Source: CAYUNA01 sp047629355 (GTDB lineage: Bacteria; Bacteroidota; Bacteroidia; Chitinophagales; Saprospiraceae). Taken from it: a DNA stretch of 54,108 bases. Both the position numbers and the translations under genes were made by a program. Under the pieces are notes generated by a model, which was not told the DNA's origin, did not search any database, and saw only the letters and a list, made by a program, of their open reading frames with translations. Where the stretch lies: assembly GCA_047629355.1 (NCBI GenBank), contig JBLHWU010000005.1, forward strand, positions 1 through 54,108. Direction: 5' to 3'. Numbering within the stretch: position 1 is the stretch's first letter; the number at the start of each line of letters is the position of its first letter. This document shows, one piece after another, positions 17,929-27,121 of this stretch.

Positions 17929-18122
17929 TTCTCTAACTTAAGTAATTCGGGTTTTCAACCCGACACCTCTCTTTTTTCATGGAGAAGTAACGTTACGTTT
18001 CTATAAAAAGCGCGAAAGTACGGATTTTAAAGGAGTAGGACGAGGTTTTGGAAAGAGGATTTTGAAAAAAGAAAGGCTGAACATCTTAAATTTTTATATC
18101 TTCGCAAGAAAACCATAATTCA

Positions 18123-19160
18123 ATGATGAAAAGGTCTGTATTCAAAAACGAAACCTATTTTAAAGAAGTTAAAAAGATTTTAGAAACTTTAGTTGCTGGA
18201 AACATTGAAAAATTAAACAATAATGAAATTCACGAGGAAAGTATTCCGTGGGTAAAAAAATATACATTTAAACTGCAATTGGATTTAATAAAAATCATGT
18301 ATAGTGGTGGTCACGAACTTAATGAGATTAAAGCTGAATTTCCAAAACTTTTCGAATTACAAAAAAACTCATGGAGAGATGATATAGTGAAACTTCAAGT
18401 TGGCAAAAATAAATGGATAGACCAATATAATGTAGGCTCCTTCACTCAAATGTTAGAAATTATAAGTATTGGTATTCTTTTGAATGTTGAAGACATTTAT
18501 TTTAAAAAGATTCACCAAATTCTTGATAAACAAAATATAAAAGAAAAGCTATTCGATTATTTATTAAAAAGTAGATTACCAAGCATTGAAGTAACGACGA
18601 GGTCAGATAATTATAAACCGTTTAACAGACTTTTTGAAAATTGGGATTCAGATAATCTAATAAAAAAGTCAATATATAATTATCAAAAAAAATGGTATTC
18701 TCAGTTTAATTAAAGAGTTTTTCCTTGGAAAGACCATCATTTATTAGGTGTCGATACATTCAAAGGCTACTGGAGTTTTGAGTCCGCTGCTTACGCAAAA
18801 GTGTATAATATTGATATGAGTAAATTCTTTAATGATAAATATTTCCCAACCGATATGTTTAGAAACGATGGAAGTTTCTGGGAGTATTCTCTTACTAAAG
18901 AAGAAGAACTATTATTAGCTATTGATGAGACTATGGCATCTGTAACAGAGGTACTTAGAACTAGGAATCCTTCACGAGAAATTCTGGATGCTCGAAGTAT
19001 TTTATCTAAGCGACAGAAATCAAAATATGGTAAATTAGAAGAGTTGATAAAACAATATCGAGGTAAAATAGACGATAGGGCGTCTAATTCAGAAAGCCTA
19101 AGATTTCTTCCTTATTTTGTTGAAATAAATAGGTTACTCAAAAAATTAATCCAGAGCTAA
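18123..19160 (+). pseudogene. PoNi-like immunity gene interrupted by an in-frame TAA
   Basis: The first open part (18123-18710, 196 residues) resembles the DUF1910/PoNi N-terminal domain (FKNETYFKEVKKILETLVAG). It ends at TAA 18711-18713. The same frame then continues with no shift to 19160. It encodes WKDHHLL and FKGYWSFESAAYAK (GYWSFE codons begin at 18765), the recognisable core of DUF1911/PoNi C-terminal domains, then about 100 extra residues I do not recognise. PoNi proteins neutralise PoNe DNase toxins delivered by contact-dependent systems. A single nonsense change would explain the break. No PoNe toxin is present. The segment is AT-richer than its neighbours, consistent with acquisition. 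Confidence 0.7.
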
Positions 19161-19221
19161 TCCAGCGAACAAACTACTATCGAATTAACCAACCAATCAA
19201 AATATTCCCTAAATTTACCCC

Positions 19222-21414
19222 ATGCCTAAAAAATTCCCACATTATCGACAGCTCGACACCATGGATTGCGGCCCAACCTGCGTTCGCATGATTGCCGACT
19301 ACCACGGGCGCAAATATTCCTTGCAAAAGCTCCGTGAATTGAGCCATTCTGACCGCGAAGGGGTATCGGCGTTTAGTATTTCAGAATGTGCAGAAGCGAT
19401 TGGTTTGGATACCGTTGCGGTGAAAATTGGCTTTGAAGAAGAAGAGGAAGACCCTGATTTTTTTGACATTCCGACGCCGTTTGTGGCGCATTGGAATCAT
19501 CGGCATTTTGTGGTGGTGCATAAGGTCGATAAAAAGTATGTTTACGTGGCTGACCCGGCGTATGGGTTGGATAAATTTTCGCATAAAAAATTTAGAAAAA
19601 ACTGGGCGACGGATGGCGATAAGGGCATTGCGATAATGATGGAGGCGGGCCCAGAGTTTTTTGAGCATCCAGAGGAGAAGATTGAGAAGACGAGTTTTAG
19701 TTTTTTGTTTAAGTTTATGACGCCTTATAAAAAGCTGTTGGTTCAGTTGCTTTTGGGCGTTGTTATTGGCGTGTTGATTTCTTTGGTCTTTCCATTTTTG
19801 ACACAAGCGATTGTCGATGTCGGCATTCAAAATAATGACCTAAATTTCATCTTTTTAATCTTGCTGGGACAATTGGTTTTGTTCATCAGTCAAGTCATCG
19901 TGCAGTTTATTCAAAACTGGATTTTGTTGCACATTGGCGCACGAATAAATGTACGCCTACTCTACAATTTTTTAACCAAATTAATGCGCCTACCCATTGG
20001 CTTTTTTGATACCAAAATGACGGGTGATTTAATCCAACGCGTCCTCGACCATCGACGCATTGAAATTTTCTTGACGACTTCTACCTTGGGCATCGTTTTC
20101 TCCATTGCCAATTTCGTTATTTTTGGTGGCATTTTATTTATTTACAATGAACTCATTTTTGCTATCTTTCTGCTATTCAGCGTTTTGTATATCCTTTGGA
20201 TAGTTGCTTTTTTAAATAAAAGAAAGAATGTCGACCACTTATTATTTAAAGAAAGAGCCGAAAATCATCAGACGCTTATCGAATTGATTCACGGCATGCA
20301 AGAGATTAAATTGCAAAATAGTGAGTACAAACGAAAGTGGTATTGGGTACACATTCAGGCGCGGCTTTTTCGAGCAAATATCAAATCACTTTCCGTAACG
20401 CAATGGCAAGATGCGGGCGCAAATTTCTTTTCCCAAATCAAGGATATTTTCATCATTTTTATTGCTGCCAAAGCCGTTTTAGAAGGGACAATGACGTTGG
20501 GAATGATGTTGGCAATTCAGTACATTATTGGTCAATTGAATGCACCGTTGAAGCAGATGATTCAGTTTGTACGAACGTGGCAGGATGCGAAAATTAGCCT
20601 CGAACGATTGGGGGAAATTCATACGATGAAAGAGGAGGAAATTCCCGAAGGCAATCAAGTTTCGGTACTGCCTGCCGACACTAATCTTCATATTGAAAAC
20701 GTCAACTTTAAATACAATGAACACTCGGATTTGGTGTTGAAAAATATCAATTTAACCATTCCAAAAGGGAAAATCACGGCGATTGTGGGGACGAGTGGTA
20801 GCGGAAAAACGACGCTTGTCAAATTGCTACTCGGCTTCTATCATCCAACCTCGGGACGCATCAAAGTGGGCAGTAGTTTATTGAAAAATATCTCGGCTCG
20901 TTTTTGGCGAAGTCAGTGCGGGGCGGTGATGCAAGATGGCTTTATTTTTTCTGATTCTATTGCGAATAATGTGGCGGAAAGCGAGGATGTAGTTGATAAA
21001 GCCAAACTATTAAAATCCGTGCAAATTGCTAATATTCAGATATTTATCGAAAGCATGCCACTGGGTTACAATACTAAAATTGGCAAAACAGGTAACGGTT
21101 TGAGTCGTGGTCAAGAACAACGATTATTGATTGCGCGAGCAGTTTACAAAGACCCAAAATTTCTGTTTTTTGATGAAGCGACGAATGCTTTGGATGCCAA
21201 TAATGAGAAGACAATTGTCGAGAATTTGAATCATTTTTTTGAAGGTCGGACGGTGATTGTCGTGGCGCATCGGTTGAGTACGGTGAAAGATGCAGACCAA
21301 ATTGTGGTGTTGGAACAAGGGGAATTGACTGAACGAGGGACGCATGAGGAATTGACGGCACAGCGCGGGGCGTATTATAAATTAGTGAAGAATCAATTAG
21401 AATTGGGGACGTAA
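19222..21414 (+). CDS. Peptidase C39 domain ABC exporter (bacteriocin/peptide type)
   Basis: A 730-residue exporter. The N-terminal C39 protease has Cys16 (MDCGPTC), His95 (RHFVVVH) and Asp111 (DPAYG), so all catalytic positions are present. The membrane domain spans about 165-455. The ATPase follows, with Walker A GTSGSGKTT at 523-531, signature LSRGQ at 627-631 (Arg for the usual Gly) and Walker B FLFFDEAT at 647-654. Such proteins cut a leader after a double-glycine motif while exporting the peptide across the inner membrane. The HlyD-type adaptor follows 57 nt downstream. No outer-membrane channel or cargo precursor was found nearby. Confidence 0.93.
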   Translation: MPKKFPHYRQLDTMDCGPTCVRMIADYHGRKYSLQKLRELSHSDREGVSAFSISECAEAIGLDTVAVKIGFEEEEEDPDFFDIPTPFVAHWNHRHFVVVHKVDKKYVYVADPAYGLDKFSHKKFRKNWATDGDKGIAIMMEAGPEFFEHPEEKIEKTSFSFLFKFMTPYKKLLVQLLLGVVIGVLISLVFPFLTQAIVDVGIQNNDLNFIFLILLGQLVLFISQVIVQFIQNWILLHIGARINVRLLYNFLTKLMRLPIGFFDTKMTGDLIQRVLDHRRIEIFLTTSTLGIVFSIANFVIFGGILFIYNELIFAIFLLFSVLYILWIVAFLNKRKNVDHLLFKERAENHQTLIELIHGMQEIKLQNSEYKRKWYWVHIQARLFRANIKSLSVTQWQDAGANFFSQIKDIFIIFIAAKAVLEGTMTLGMMLAIQYIIGQLNAPLKQMIQFVRTWQDAKISLERLGEIHTMKEEEIPEGNQVSVLPADTNLHIENVNFKYNEHSDLVLKNINLTIPKGKITAIVGTSGSGKTTLVKLLLGFYHPTSGRIKVGSSLLKNISARFWRSQCGAVMQDGFIFSDSIANNVAESEDVVDKAKLLKSVQIANIQIFIESMPLGYNTKIGKTGNGLSRGQEQRLLIARAVYKDPKFLFFDEATNALDANNEKTIVENLNHFFEGRTVIVVAHRLSTVKDADQIVVLEQGELTERGTHEELTAQRGAYYKLVKNQLELGT

Positions 21415-21424
21415 ACTTCTGTAA

Positions 21425-21459
21425 AAAACCATGGTGATTTTAAAAATCACCATGGTTTT
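21425..21459. repeat. Palindrome between the exporter and adaptor genes
   Basis: AAAACCATGGTGATTTT and its complement AAAATCACCATGGTTTT stand back to back. It has the same core as the susC-susD palindrome at 8608-8648, and likewise sits between two co-directional genes. Confidence 0.85.
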
Positions 21460-21471
21460 AGCCTTTGCAAA

Positions 21472-22815
21472 ATGACTACTATTATGGCAAAAAAACTAAT
21501 AAAAAATCCAGCCGACATTCACCTCACCGAACAACATGAAATCGAGGCAATCATGGGCAATCCACCAGGTCGCCTGCTGACTGCGGGAAATTATTTGTTT
21601 CTGATTGGCATCCTTTTATTATTAGGATTGGGGGCTTGGTTGCCCTACCCTGACGTTGTGGAGGCGAAGGTGAAATTGGTTTCAGATGCGCCGCCGATTC
21701 GATTAGTGCCGAGGCAAAGTGGGCGAATTTTGCATTTTCCAAAAGGGGATAATGAGTTCGTGGAAAAAGATGAATTATTGGCGGTCATTGACAATTCAGC
21801 GGATTGGAAGGACATTTTAGAAATAGAGACTTATTTTAATAACAAGCTCAAACAACTGACAACCAAAGAATTGAATCCAAATAGTTTTCCAAAAGGTTTA
21901 AATTTAGGAGCATTACAAACCCCTTTTGCTGTTTTTGTTAATAATCTAGAAACTGCTAATTTCAATAAAAAAAATGATGAAACGAGCGCAAAATTGGCAA
22001 GTTTGAATCAACAAATTGACAATTATTTGCAATCGAATATCTCATTAGAAAAACGTAAAATAGAGGCGAATACTGAATCGGCATTAATTGATTCAAATAT
22101 TATACGAACAGAGAAATCTATTAAGCAAGGAGTGGCAAGTCAATTGGATTTAGAAAAAATTCAAATTCAATGGAGTCAAAAAAAGCAACAAATAGAAGCG
22201 GTTTCTAATCAAAAAACAGCAAATGAGGCGGCAATTAATCAATTGAAAAATCAAAAAATTGACTTACCACAACGTAGCCGAATGTCGCAAAATGAATATG
22301 ATTTGAAAACGGTGGCGGCTTATGAAAACTGGAAAGGTGCGTTGGAACAATGGAAGAAAGATTATTTGATTTATGCCCCTGCCAATGGAAAGTTATCTAT
22401 TCCTAATCTACTGACCATCAATCAATTTGTACAAGTTGGTGAAGAAATAATAACCATTATCCCTGCCCATCAATCGGTTTATGGACGGGCGCAATTGGGA
22501 CAACAAAACATTGGAAAAATAAGCTTACAAGATAGCGTTAAAATAAAATTAGCAGGGTTCCCCGCCTACGATTATGGAAGTTTGGAAGGGAAAATAGCAC
22601 AAATTTCATCCTTACCTGACAAGGATTTTTACACAATAAAAATTGTCTTTCCAAAGGCGCATTTAGACCTTTCAAATGATAGTTTAAAAATAAAAACAAG
22701 CTACAGTAAATTCATTCCAGTGAGACAAGAAATGGAAGGGATTGCTCGAATTATTACAGAAGAGAATACTTATTTGGGACGGATTTTTAATCGCCTTAGA
22801 AGTACCTTTGATTGA
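21472..22815 (+). CDS. HlyD family periplasmic adaptor
   Basis: A 447-residue membrane fusion protein. One transmembrane segment at about 36-58 (LLTAGNYLFLIGILLLLG) is followed by a biotinyl-lipoyl-like half (VPRQSGRILHFPKGDNEFVE), a long coiled coil over about 140-270 and a C-terminal beta barrel. It should bridge the C39 ABC exporter to an outer-membrane channel, giving a type I secretion path. An alternative start is the ATG at codon 5 (MAKKLIKN), which loses nothing recognisable. Confidence 0.9.
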   Translation: MTTIMAKKLIKNPADIHLTEQHEIEAIMGNPPGRLLTAGNYLFLIGILLLLGLGAWLPYPDVVEAKVKLVSDAPPIRLVPRQSGRILHFPKGDNEFVEKDELLAVIDNSADWKDILEIETYFNNKLKQLTTKELNPNSFPKGLNLGALQTPFAVFVNNLETANFNKKNDETSAKLASLNQQIDNYLQSNISLEKRKIEANTESALIDSNIIRTEKSIKQGVASQLDLEKIQIQWSQKKQQIEAVSNQKTANEAAINQLKNQKIDLPQRSRMSQNEYDLKTVAAYENWKGALEQWKKDYLIYAPANGKLSIPNLLTINQFVQVGEEIITIIPAHQSVYGRAQLGQQNIGKISLQDSVKIKLAGFPAYDYGSLEGKIAQISSLPDKDFYTIKIVFPKAHLDLSNDSLKIKTSYSKFIPVRQEMEGIARIITEENTYLGRIFNRLRSTFD

Positions 22816-22873
22816 TGTTTTAATAAAAAAAAACAATGACGACTATTGATATGAATACGACTATTCTATGTCC

Positions 22874-23722
22874 TCATCTAAACTTTGGAATCCAGCATTT
22901 AACTTCCTTTCTGTATTCCTCGTATTCTTTTCCAAACCTTTTTTTCATATCTTTTTCCTCGATAGGACGAACTACGAATTGCCAAAGAACAGCTCCAATT
23001 AGAGCGTATATCAAAATATAAATTGACCCGAAAATAATACTGATTGAGATTCCTTGACCGAGTCCAGCTATTGCCATTGGATTTCTAACATACTTATAAG
23101 GACCCACGGAAACGAGTTTTTGAGTTTGGTCTAGAGGAAGCGGCGTTCCTTTTCCATTTATTACCATGGTATAAGCACTGTAAATCCCAGTCGTGCTGAA
23201 AACAATAAATAAGAAAATTCCAATGAGAGCATCCCTGTTAAAGGCAGCCGGTATTTCACCAAAAGAGTCCATTATTAAAGTTGGAAAAATGAATAAAGTA
23301 ATTGTCCAAACGCAGATTATTTGAAGCATGGTTTTTATACCATTTATGAATGTATTGCTCGTATTAGATTTTCGAAATAACCGCTTTTCATTGATTAAAA
23401 ACAAATTATAAGAAAGTCCAAGAATCATAACGGTTGTTGCTAAAAAACCACCTTTTGTTAGCATTGTTGCGTTTATACAATACAGGGTGGCAAATACAAA
23501 TCCTCCAAGAATGACATAATCTAATTCCTTCTTTTTCTTAAAAAAAGCTCTTATTATTGAAAGAAATGCAACAACTACCAAATCTGGAAGTAAGAAGGAA
23601 TTGAATGCTGTTTTACCGATTCCAGGAAATTGAAAAGCATCATAAAAATCCTGATTTATTAACAACCCAATCCACCAAAGTGAGACTAAAGTAGCTTGTA
23701 ACAAATAGGCAGTTCCTTTCAT
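22874..23722 (-). CDS. Isoprenylcysteine carboxyl methyltransferase-like membrane protein
   Basis: About 282 residues with several membrane spans. The C-terminal signature (VSVGPYKYVRNPMAIAG, then RPIEEKDMKKRFGKEYEEYR and WIPKF) is that of the ICMT/PEMT superfamily of integral-membrane, SAM-dependent methyltransferases. The open frame extends upstream to 23788, but that would overlap the neighbouring gene by 50 nt. I prefer the ATG at 23720-23722 (MKGTAYLLQA), which gives a 16-nt gap after the upstream gene. The substrate is unknown. Confidence 0.8.
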   Translation of the reverse strand: MKGTAYLLQATLVSLWWIGLLINQDFYDAFQFPGIGKTAFNSFLLPDLVVVAFLSIIRAFFKKKKELDYVILGGFVFATLYCINATMLTKGGFLATTVMILGLSYNLFLINEKRLFRKSNTSNTFINGIKTMLQIICVWTITLFIFPTLIMDSFGEIPAAFNRDALIGIFLFIVFSTTGIYSAYTMVINGKGTPLPLDQTQKLVSVGPYKYVRNPMAIAGLGQGISISIIFGSIYILIYALIGAVLWQFVVRPIEEKDMKKRFGKEYEEYRKEVKCWIPKFR

Positions 23723-23738
23723 TATTTGGTTATTTTTA

Positions 23739-24995
23739 CTAAGACTCCTTAAACGGTCTCCGCTGCTGCCATTCATCTTTAGGTTCAAAATAACTAACTA
23801 TGCGTCCTAAAAACCAATTGATAAAGCCGTTGCAAGCACGAACATAACCGTGCAAATTTTCGGGTTCTGCACCGACACTGCTTTTGATTTCCATGGCAGT
23901 ACGGGAGAAAATAATTTGCTCTGCGTTCAATTCGATGCCTTCCTCGACGAGATTTAACAGCACATTTAAGTACAATTTATGCGTATGATTATAGGAGGGT
24001 TCAAAACCTAAAAAGTGGGCATCGTATTCTTTTCCTTTTGCGAAAGCGGTATGAAATGCAACCAATTTTCCACCCTCAACATTTGGGTCAAAATAGCCGT
24101 ACAATTTAAATTTATCGCCCAATTCACGTTTTAAATCTAAGAAATATTCAGGTTTTAACTGTACCATATTAAATGCGACACGGTCAGCGACATTGCTAAA
24201 CAAATGAAAGATTTCTGGCAATAAAACATCAATCTGTTGCGCATTCAACTCCCTAACTTCCAAGCTATTAATAGACTTCCTTGCTTTTTTCAAACGCGTC
24301 CGAGCTTTCGAAGTCATCGCTGCTAAATAGCCATCATAATTTCCCCATTCTGGTCGAATTGGAAGAAACATATTTGGATTAAAAGTGAAGTCGTGAAATT
24401 TTCGTTCATCTAAATATGCACGCCCTTCTTCCCGCCACTCGTGCAGGTCTTTGATAAAATAGCCATGCACTTTTGTACCATCATTTTTCAGACAAGCAGA
24501 AAGCGTTTTTATCGCCTCATCAATGAGCGGAATACACTCTGAATCGCTAATGTAATTTTCATTAAAATAAAACCCATGTTCACCAGTCAATAGGTTATTT
24601 CCAACGATTAAGAGATTGAAATTTAATGGGCTGGCAAGTTTTTGTTTAATCCAAGTAGAGAGTTTGAATGTCGTCATTTCCTCTCTCAATTCTTTGATGG
24701 ACTCCTTCGTTTTATAATGATACAACGGGCAGAATGCTACGCCGCAAGGGAAATTATTCTTATAAAAAATCAGGTAACGAAACGTAATTTTTATCGAAGG
24801 TGTGGTCTCCACTACTTTCAAATAATCGCGGTGTAAAAAGCAATTATCCGCAGGCTGAGCAGTCTCCCAATCAGATGTAACTTCGTCGATTGACCGAAAA
24901 ACGGCGACCTTAATTTCTGGATTAGTTAATGGAATCCCTTTGTGCTGCAATGCCAACATTTCGGGGGTTAAAGTGGATTTCGTACAAAAACTCAT
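23739..24995 (-). CDS. GNAT/FemAB-like acyltransferase-fold protein
   Basis: A 418-residue protein without signal or membrane segments. The middle (YLAAMTSKARTRLKKARKSI, near 225-244) and the later part (LVAFHTAFAKGKEYDAHFLG, then NHTHKLYLNVLLNLVEEG) match the general layout of GNAT/FemAB-like transferases of the peptidogalycan-type group. It may transfer an acyl or aminoacyl group; the acceptor cannot be told. It is cotranscribed with the methyltransferase gene that follows at short spacing. Confidence 0.65.
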   Translation of the reverse strand: MSFCTKSTLTPEMLALQHKGIPLTNPEIKVAVFRSIDEVTSDWETAQPADNCFLHRDYLKVVETTPSIKITFRYLIFYKNNFPCGVAFCPLYHYKTKESIKELREEMTTFKLSTWIKQKLASPLNFNLLIVGNNLLTGEHGFYFNENYISDSECIPLIDEAIKTLSACLKNDGTKVHGYFIKDLHEWREEGRAYLDERKFHDFTFNPNMFLPIRPEWGNYDGYLAAMTSKARTRLKKARKSINSLEVRELNAQQIDVLLPEIFHLFSNVADRVAFNMVQLKPEYFLDLKRELGDKFKLYGYFDPNVEGGKLVAFHTAFAKGKEYDAHFLGFEPSYNHTHKLYLNVLLNLVEEGIELNAEQIIFSRTAMEIKSSVGAEPENLHGYVRACNGFINWFLGRIVSYFEPKDEWQQRRPFKES

Positions 24996-25353
24996 GGTGG
25001 TATATTTTATTAGAACGGAAAATTAACAGCTATCATCGGCTTATTGTTTTCTTTTCGACAGATTAACTAGAATTTAAGTCGAAGAAGGTGTCAGGTAAAC
25101 TTATACTCTCAAGTATTTTATTTTTATTTTCATGGAGCAATAAAATTATAGATTCTCTCGCTCCATGAGAGTAAATTGCGCGCTACCTGCAGCAGCGCGG
25201 GTTGTTTTTTTGAGGATGAAAAATAATTTTTGCAAAAAAAAATCATCCTCAAACTCCTCATGGTTAAAATCAGGAAACTATTGGAACAACAGATTGCTAT
25301 AAATTTTAGCTGTACTTTTACATTTTTTTTAAAAGAAATCAAATCTTCAAATT
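24996..25353. other. Divergent intergenic region with repeat copy 2
   Basis: The gap between the GNAT-like gene and the esterase gene is mostly filled by a copy of the two-hairpin element. No confident promoter was found. Confidence 0.5.
25145..25262 (-). repeat. Two-hairpin interspersed element, copy 2
   Basis: On the minus strand it reads GAGGAGTTTGAGGATGA, its complement TCATCCTC, then the GC hairpin CGCGCTGCTGCAGGTAGCGC (25178-25199). The first-hairpin stem has changed on both arms together (GAGGGACA to GAGGATGA). Confidence 0.8.
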
Positions 25354-26784
25354 ATGAAAATCAAAAATATCTCCACTTTTGGAATATTATTGTTTGCACA
25401 ATTGACTATGGCGCAATTAACTGTTAAAATTACCGCTGTTCCTGCGAATACGCCTACGTTGGATGGGATTCATATTGCGGGTAATTTTCAAAACTGGAAC
25501 CCTGGAGATGCTGCTTTTAAAATGACAAAAAATGAGGACGGCACTTACGAAACAAGCATGAATCCACCTGTTGGTAAGGTGGAATTTAAGTTTGCGCGGG
25601 GCAATTGGGATAGTGTAGAAACTACCACAGAAGGTTCGCATTTACAAAACCGCGTTTTTAACTATCAAGGTGGGAAGCAATATTTAGAAGTCCGCATTGA
25701 CAATTGGGCAGATTTAAAAGATGGGTTCAAAAAGCTAGGCAGTACTGCTTCTGCCAATGTTGCGGTTTTTGACAATGATTATTACATTTCACAATTGAAT
25801 CGAAAACGACGTATTTTGATTTATTTGCCGCCAGATTATGCCACTTCGGGCAAACGTTATCCCGTTTTGTATATGCAAGATGCGCAAAATGTATTCGATG
25901 CCACTACCAGTTTTTCGGGCGAATGGCAAGTCGATGAGACGCTGAATCGGTTGGCAAAAGAGGGCGATTATGGCTGCATTGTAGTCGCAATTGATAATGG
26001 AGAAGCGGCTCGAATTTCAGAATATACGCCGTGGGTCAACGCCAAATATGGCGGTGGAGAAGGCGATGAATACCTTGATTTTGTTGCCAATGAATTGAAA
26101 GCAAAAATTGATAAAATGTACCGAACGCTGCCACAACGCGAGACAACGGGCATTATGGGTAGTTCCTTAGGCGGCTTAATTTCTCATTATGGCTTGATAA
26201 AATATCAGGATATTTTCAGCAAAGCCGGCGTATTCTCTCCTGCCTTTTGGATAAATAAAGACTCTATTTATACGCATACGATAGTGACGGAAAAGCGGCA
26301 GTTGATGAAGGTTTATTTGCTCGCAGGTCAGCGGGAAGATGGTGGCAGTGTGGTCAGAGATGTGCAAGGTATGGCGAGTGCATTGCGGCAATCAGGCTTT
26401 TCTGAAAAGGAAATTCTTGTGGATATTGATGCCGACGGCGAACATTCGGAATGGTATTGGGCACGGGAATTTGAAGGAGCTTACAAATGGTTATTTGGTG
26501 GTTTGGATTTGTCAAAAGTACCGCGGCCGATGCCTAAAGTAATTAATATTCATACCAATTTGATGAATGATATTTTAGTCATTGATAATTTTGAAAAATT
26601 AGACAATCCCCGTTTTGAAATTATTGGACTGGATGGTAAACCATTTATTAATAAGACTTTAGAAAGCAATGTTATTTCCATAAAAAATTATGCGGATGGG
26701 ACGTATGTAGTTAATATTTATGAAAATAATGTGCTGACAAGAGCGGAAATTGTGATTTTTGGAGCAGGAGGAATGAATTGGTAG
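25354..26784 (+). CDS. Secreted esterase-family alpha/beta hydrolase with glycan-binding-like N-terminus
   Basis: A 476-residue exported enzyme. The signal peptide is residues 1-20 (FGILLFAQLTMAQ). Residues 22-115 resemble a CBM48/CBM20-type sandwich (IAGNFQNWNPGDAAF, GKVEFKFARGNWD). The esterase-D-like domain spans about 140-395, with nucleophile Ser271 in GSSLGG and a likely His364 in GEHSEWYW. The C-terminus from about 405 (FEIIGLDGKPFINKT, then NYADGTYVVNIYENN) resembles a T9SS type A signal but is less canonical. It probably releases acyl groups from a carbohydrate or siderophore-like substrate at the surface. The exact substrate is open. Confidence 0.85.
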   Translation: MKIKNISTFGILLFAQLTMAQLTVKITAVPANTPTLDGIHIAGNFQNWNPGDAAFKMTKNEDGTYETSMNPPVGKVEFKFARGNWDSVETTTEGSHLQNRVFNYQGGKQYLEVRIDNWADLKDGFKKLGSTASANVAVFDNDYYISQLNRKRRILIYLPPDYATSGKRYPVLYMQDAQNVFDATTSFSGEWQVDETLNRLAKEGDYGCIVVAIDNGEAARISEYTPWVNAKYGGGEGDEYLDFVANELKAKIDKMYRTLPQRETTGIMGSSLGGLISHYGLIKYQDIFSKAGVFSPAFWINKDSIYTHTIVTEKRQLMKVYLLAGQREDGGSVVRDVQGMASALRQSGFSEKEILVDIDADGEHSEWYWAREFEGAYKWLFGGLDLSKVPRPMPKVINIHTNLMNDILVIDNFEKLDNPRFEIIGLDGKPFINKTLESNVISIKNYADGTYVVNIYENNVLTRAEIVIFGAGGMNW

Positions 26785-27121
26785 AATGTAGCTTTTTCGT
26801 TAACAACTCATTATCAATTTGCTTTGCACCAAAAAAATGGTGACCTTCATCTTAGCAAGAGGAGTTTGAGAAGGAAAACGGGTTTGTAAAGCCTATTTTC
26901 CTCTTCAATATCCGACGCACTGTTTTTTTTTATAGGAGGAAGTTTGAGGGACAAAAATGGTTTTGTAAAAACCGTTTTGTCCCTCAAGAACCGCACTCGC
27001 GTTGCCGCAGGCAACGCGCACTGTATTTTTTGAAGCTCGAAAATCTTGCGATTTTCTCACTTCTCAATCTTTTAGAAAACTTTTGTTACACAGTAATATT
27101 TTTTACCAAAAAATTTAAAAG
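26785..27121. other. Intergenic region filled by tandem repeat copies
   Basis: No gene was found. The region is occupied by one degenerate and one full copy of the two-hairpin element. Confidence 0.6.
26859..27075 (+). repeat. Two-hairpin interspersed element, copy 3, partly duplicated in tandem
   Basis: A degenerate unit at 26859-26931 (GAGGAGTTTGAGAAGGAAAA and TTTTCCTCTTC, then CGACGCACTG) lacks the central GC hairpin. A full unit follows at 26932-27075: GAGGGACAAAAATGGTTTTG, its complement ending TTTTGTCCCTC, the hairpin GCGTTGCCGCAGGCAACGC near 27000-27018, and the tail GAAGCTCGAAAATCTTGCG. Confidence 0.85.

Noticed and set aside
22836..23021. 61-codon plus-strand frame after the HlyD gene, considered as an exporter cargo
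   Set aside because: It overlaps the methyltransferase gene on the other strand and has no double-glycine leader.
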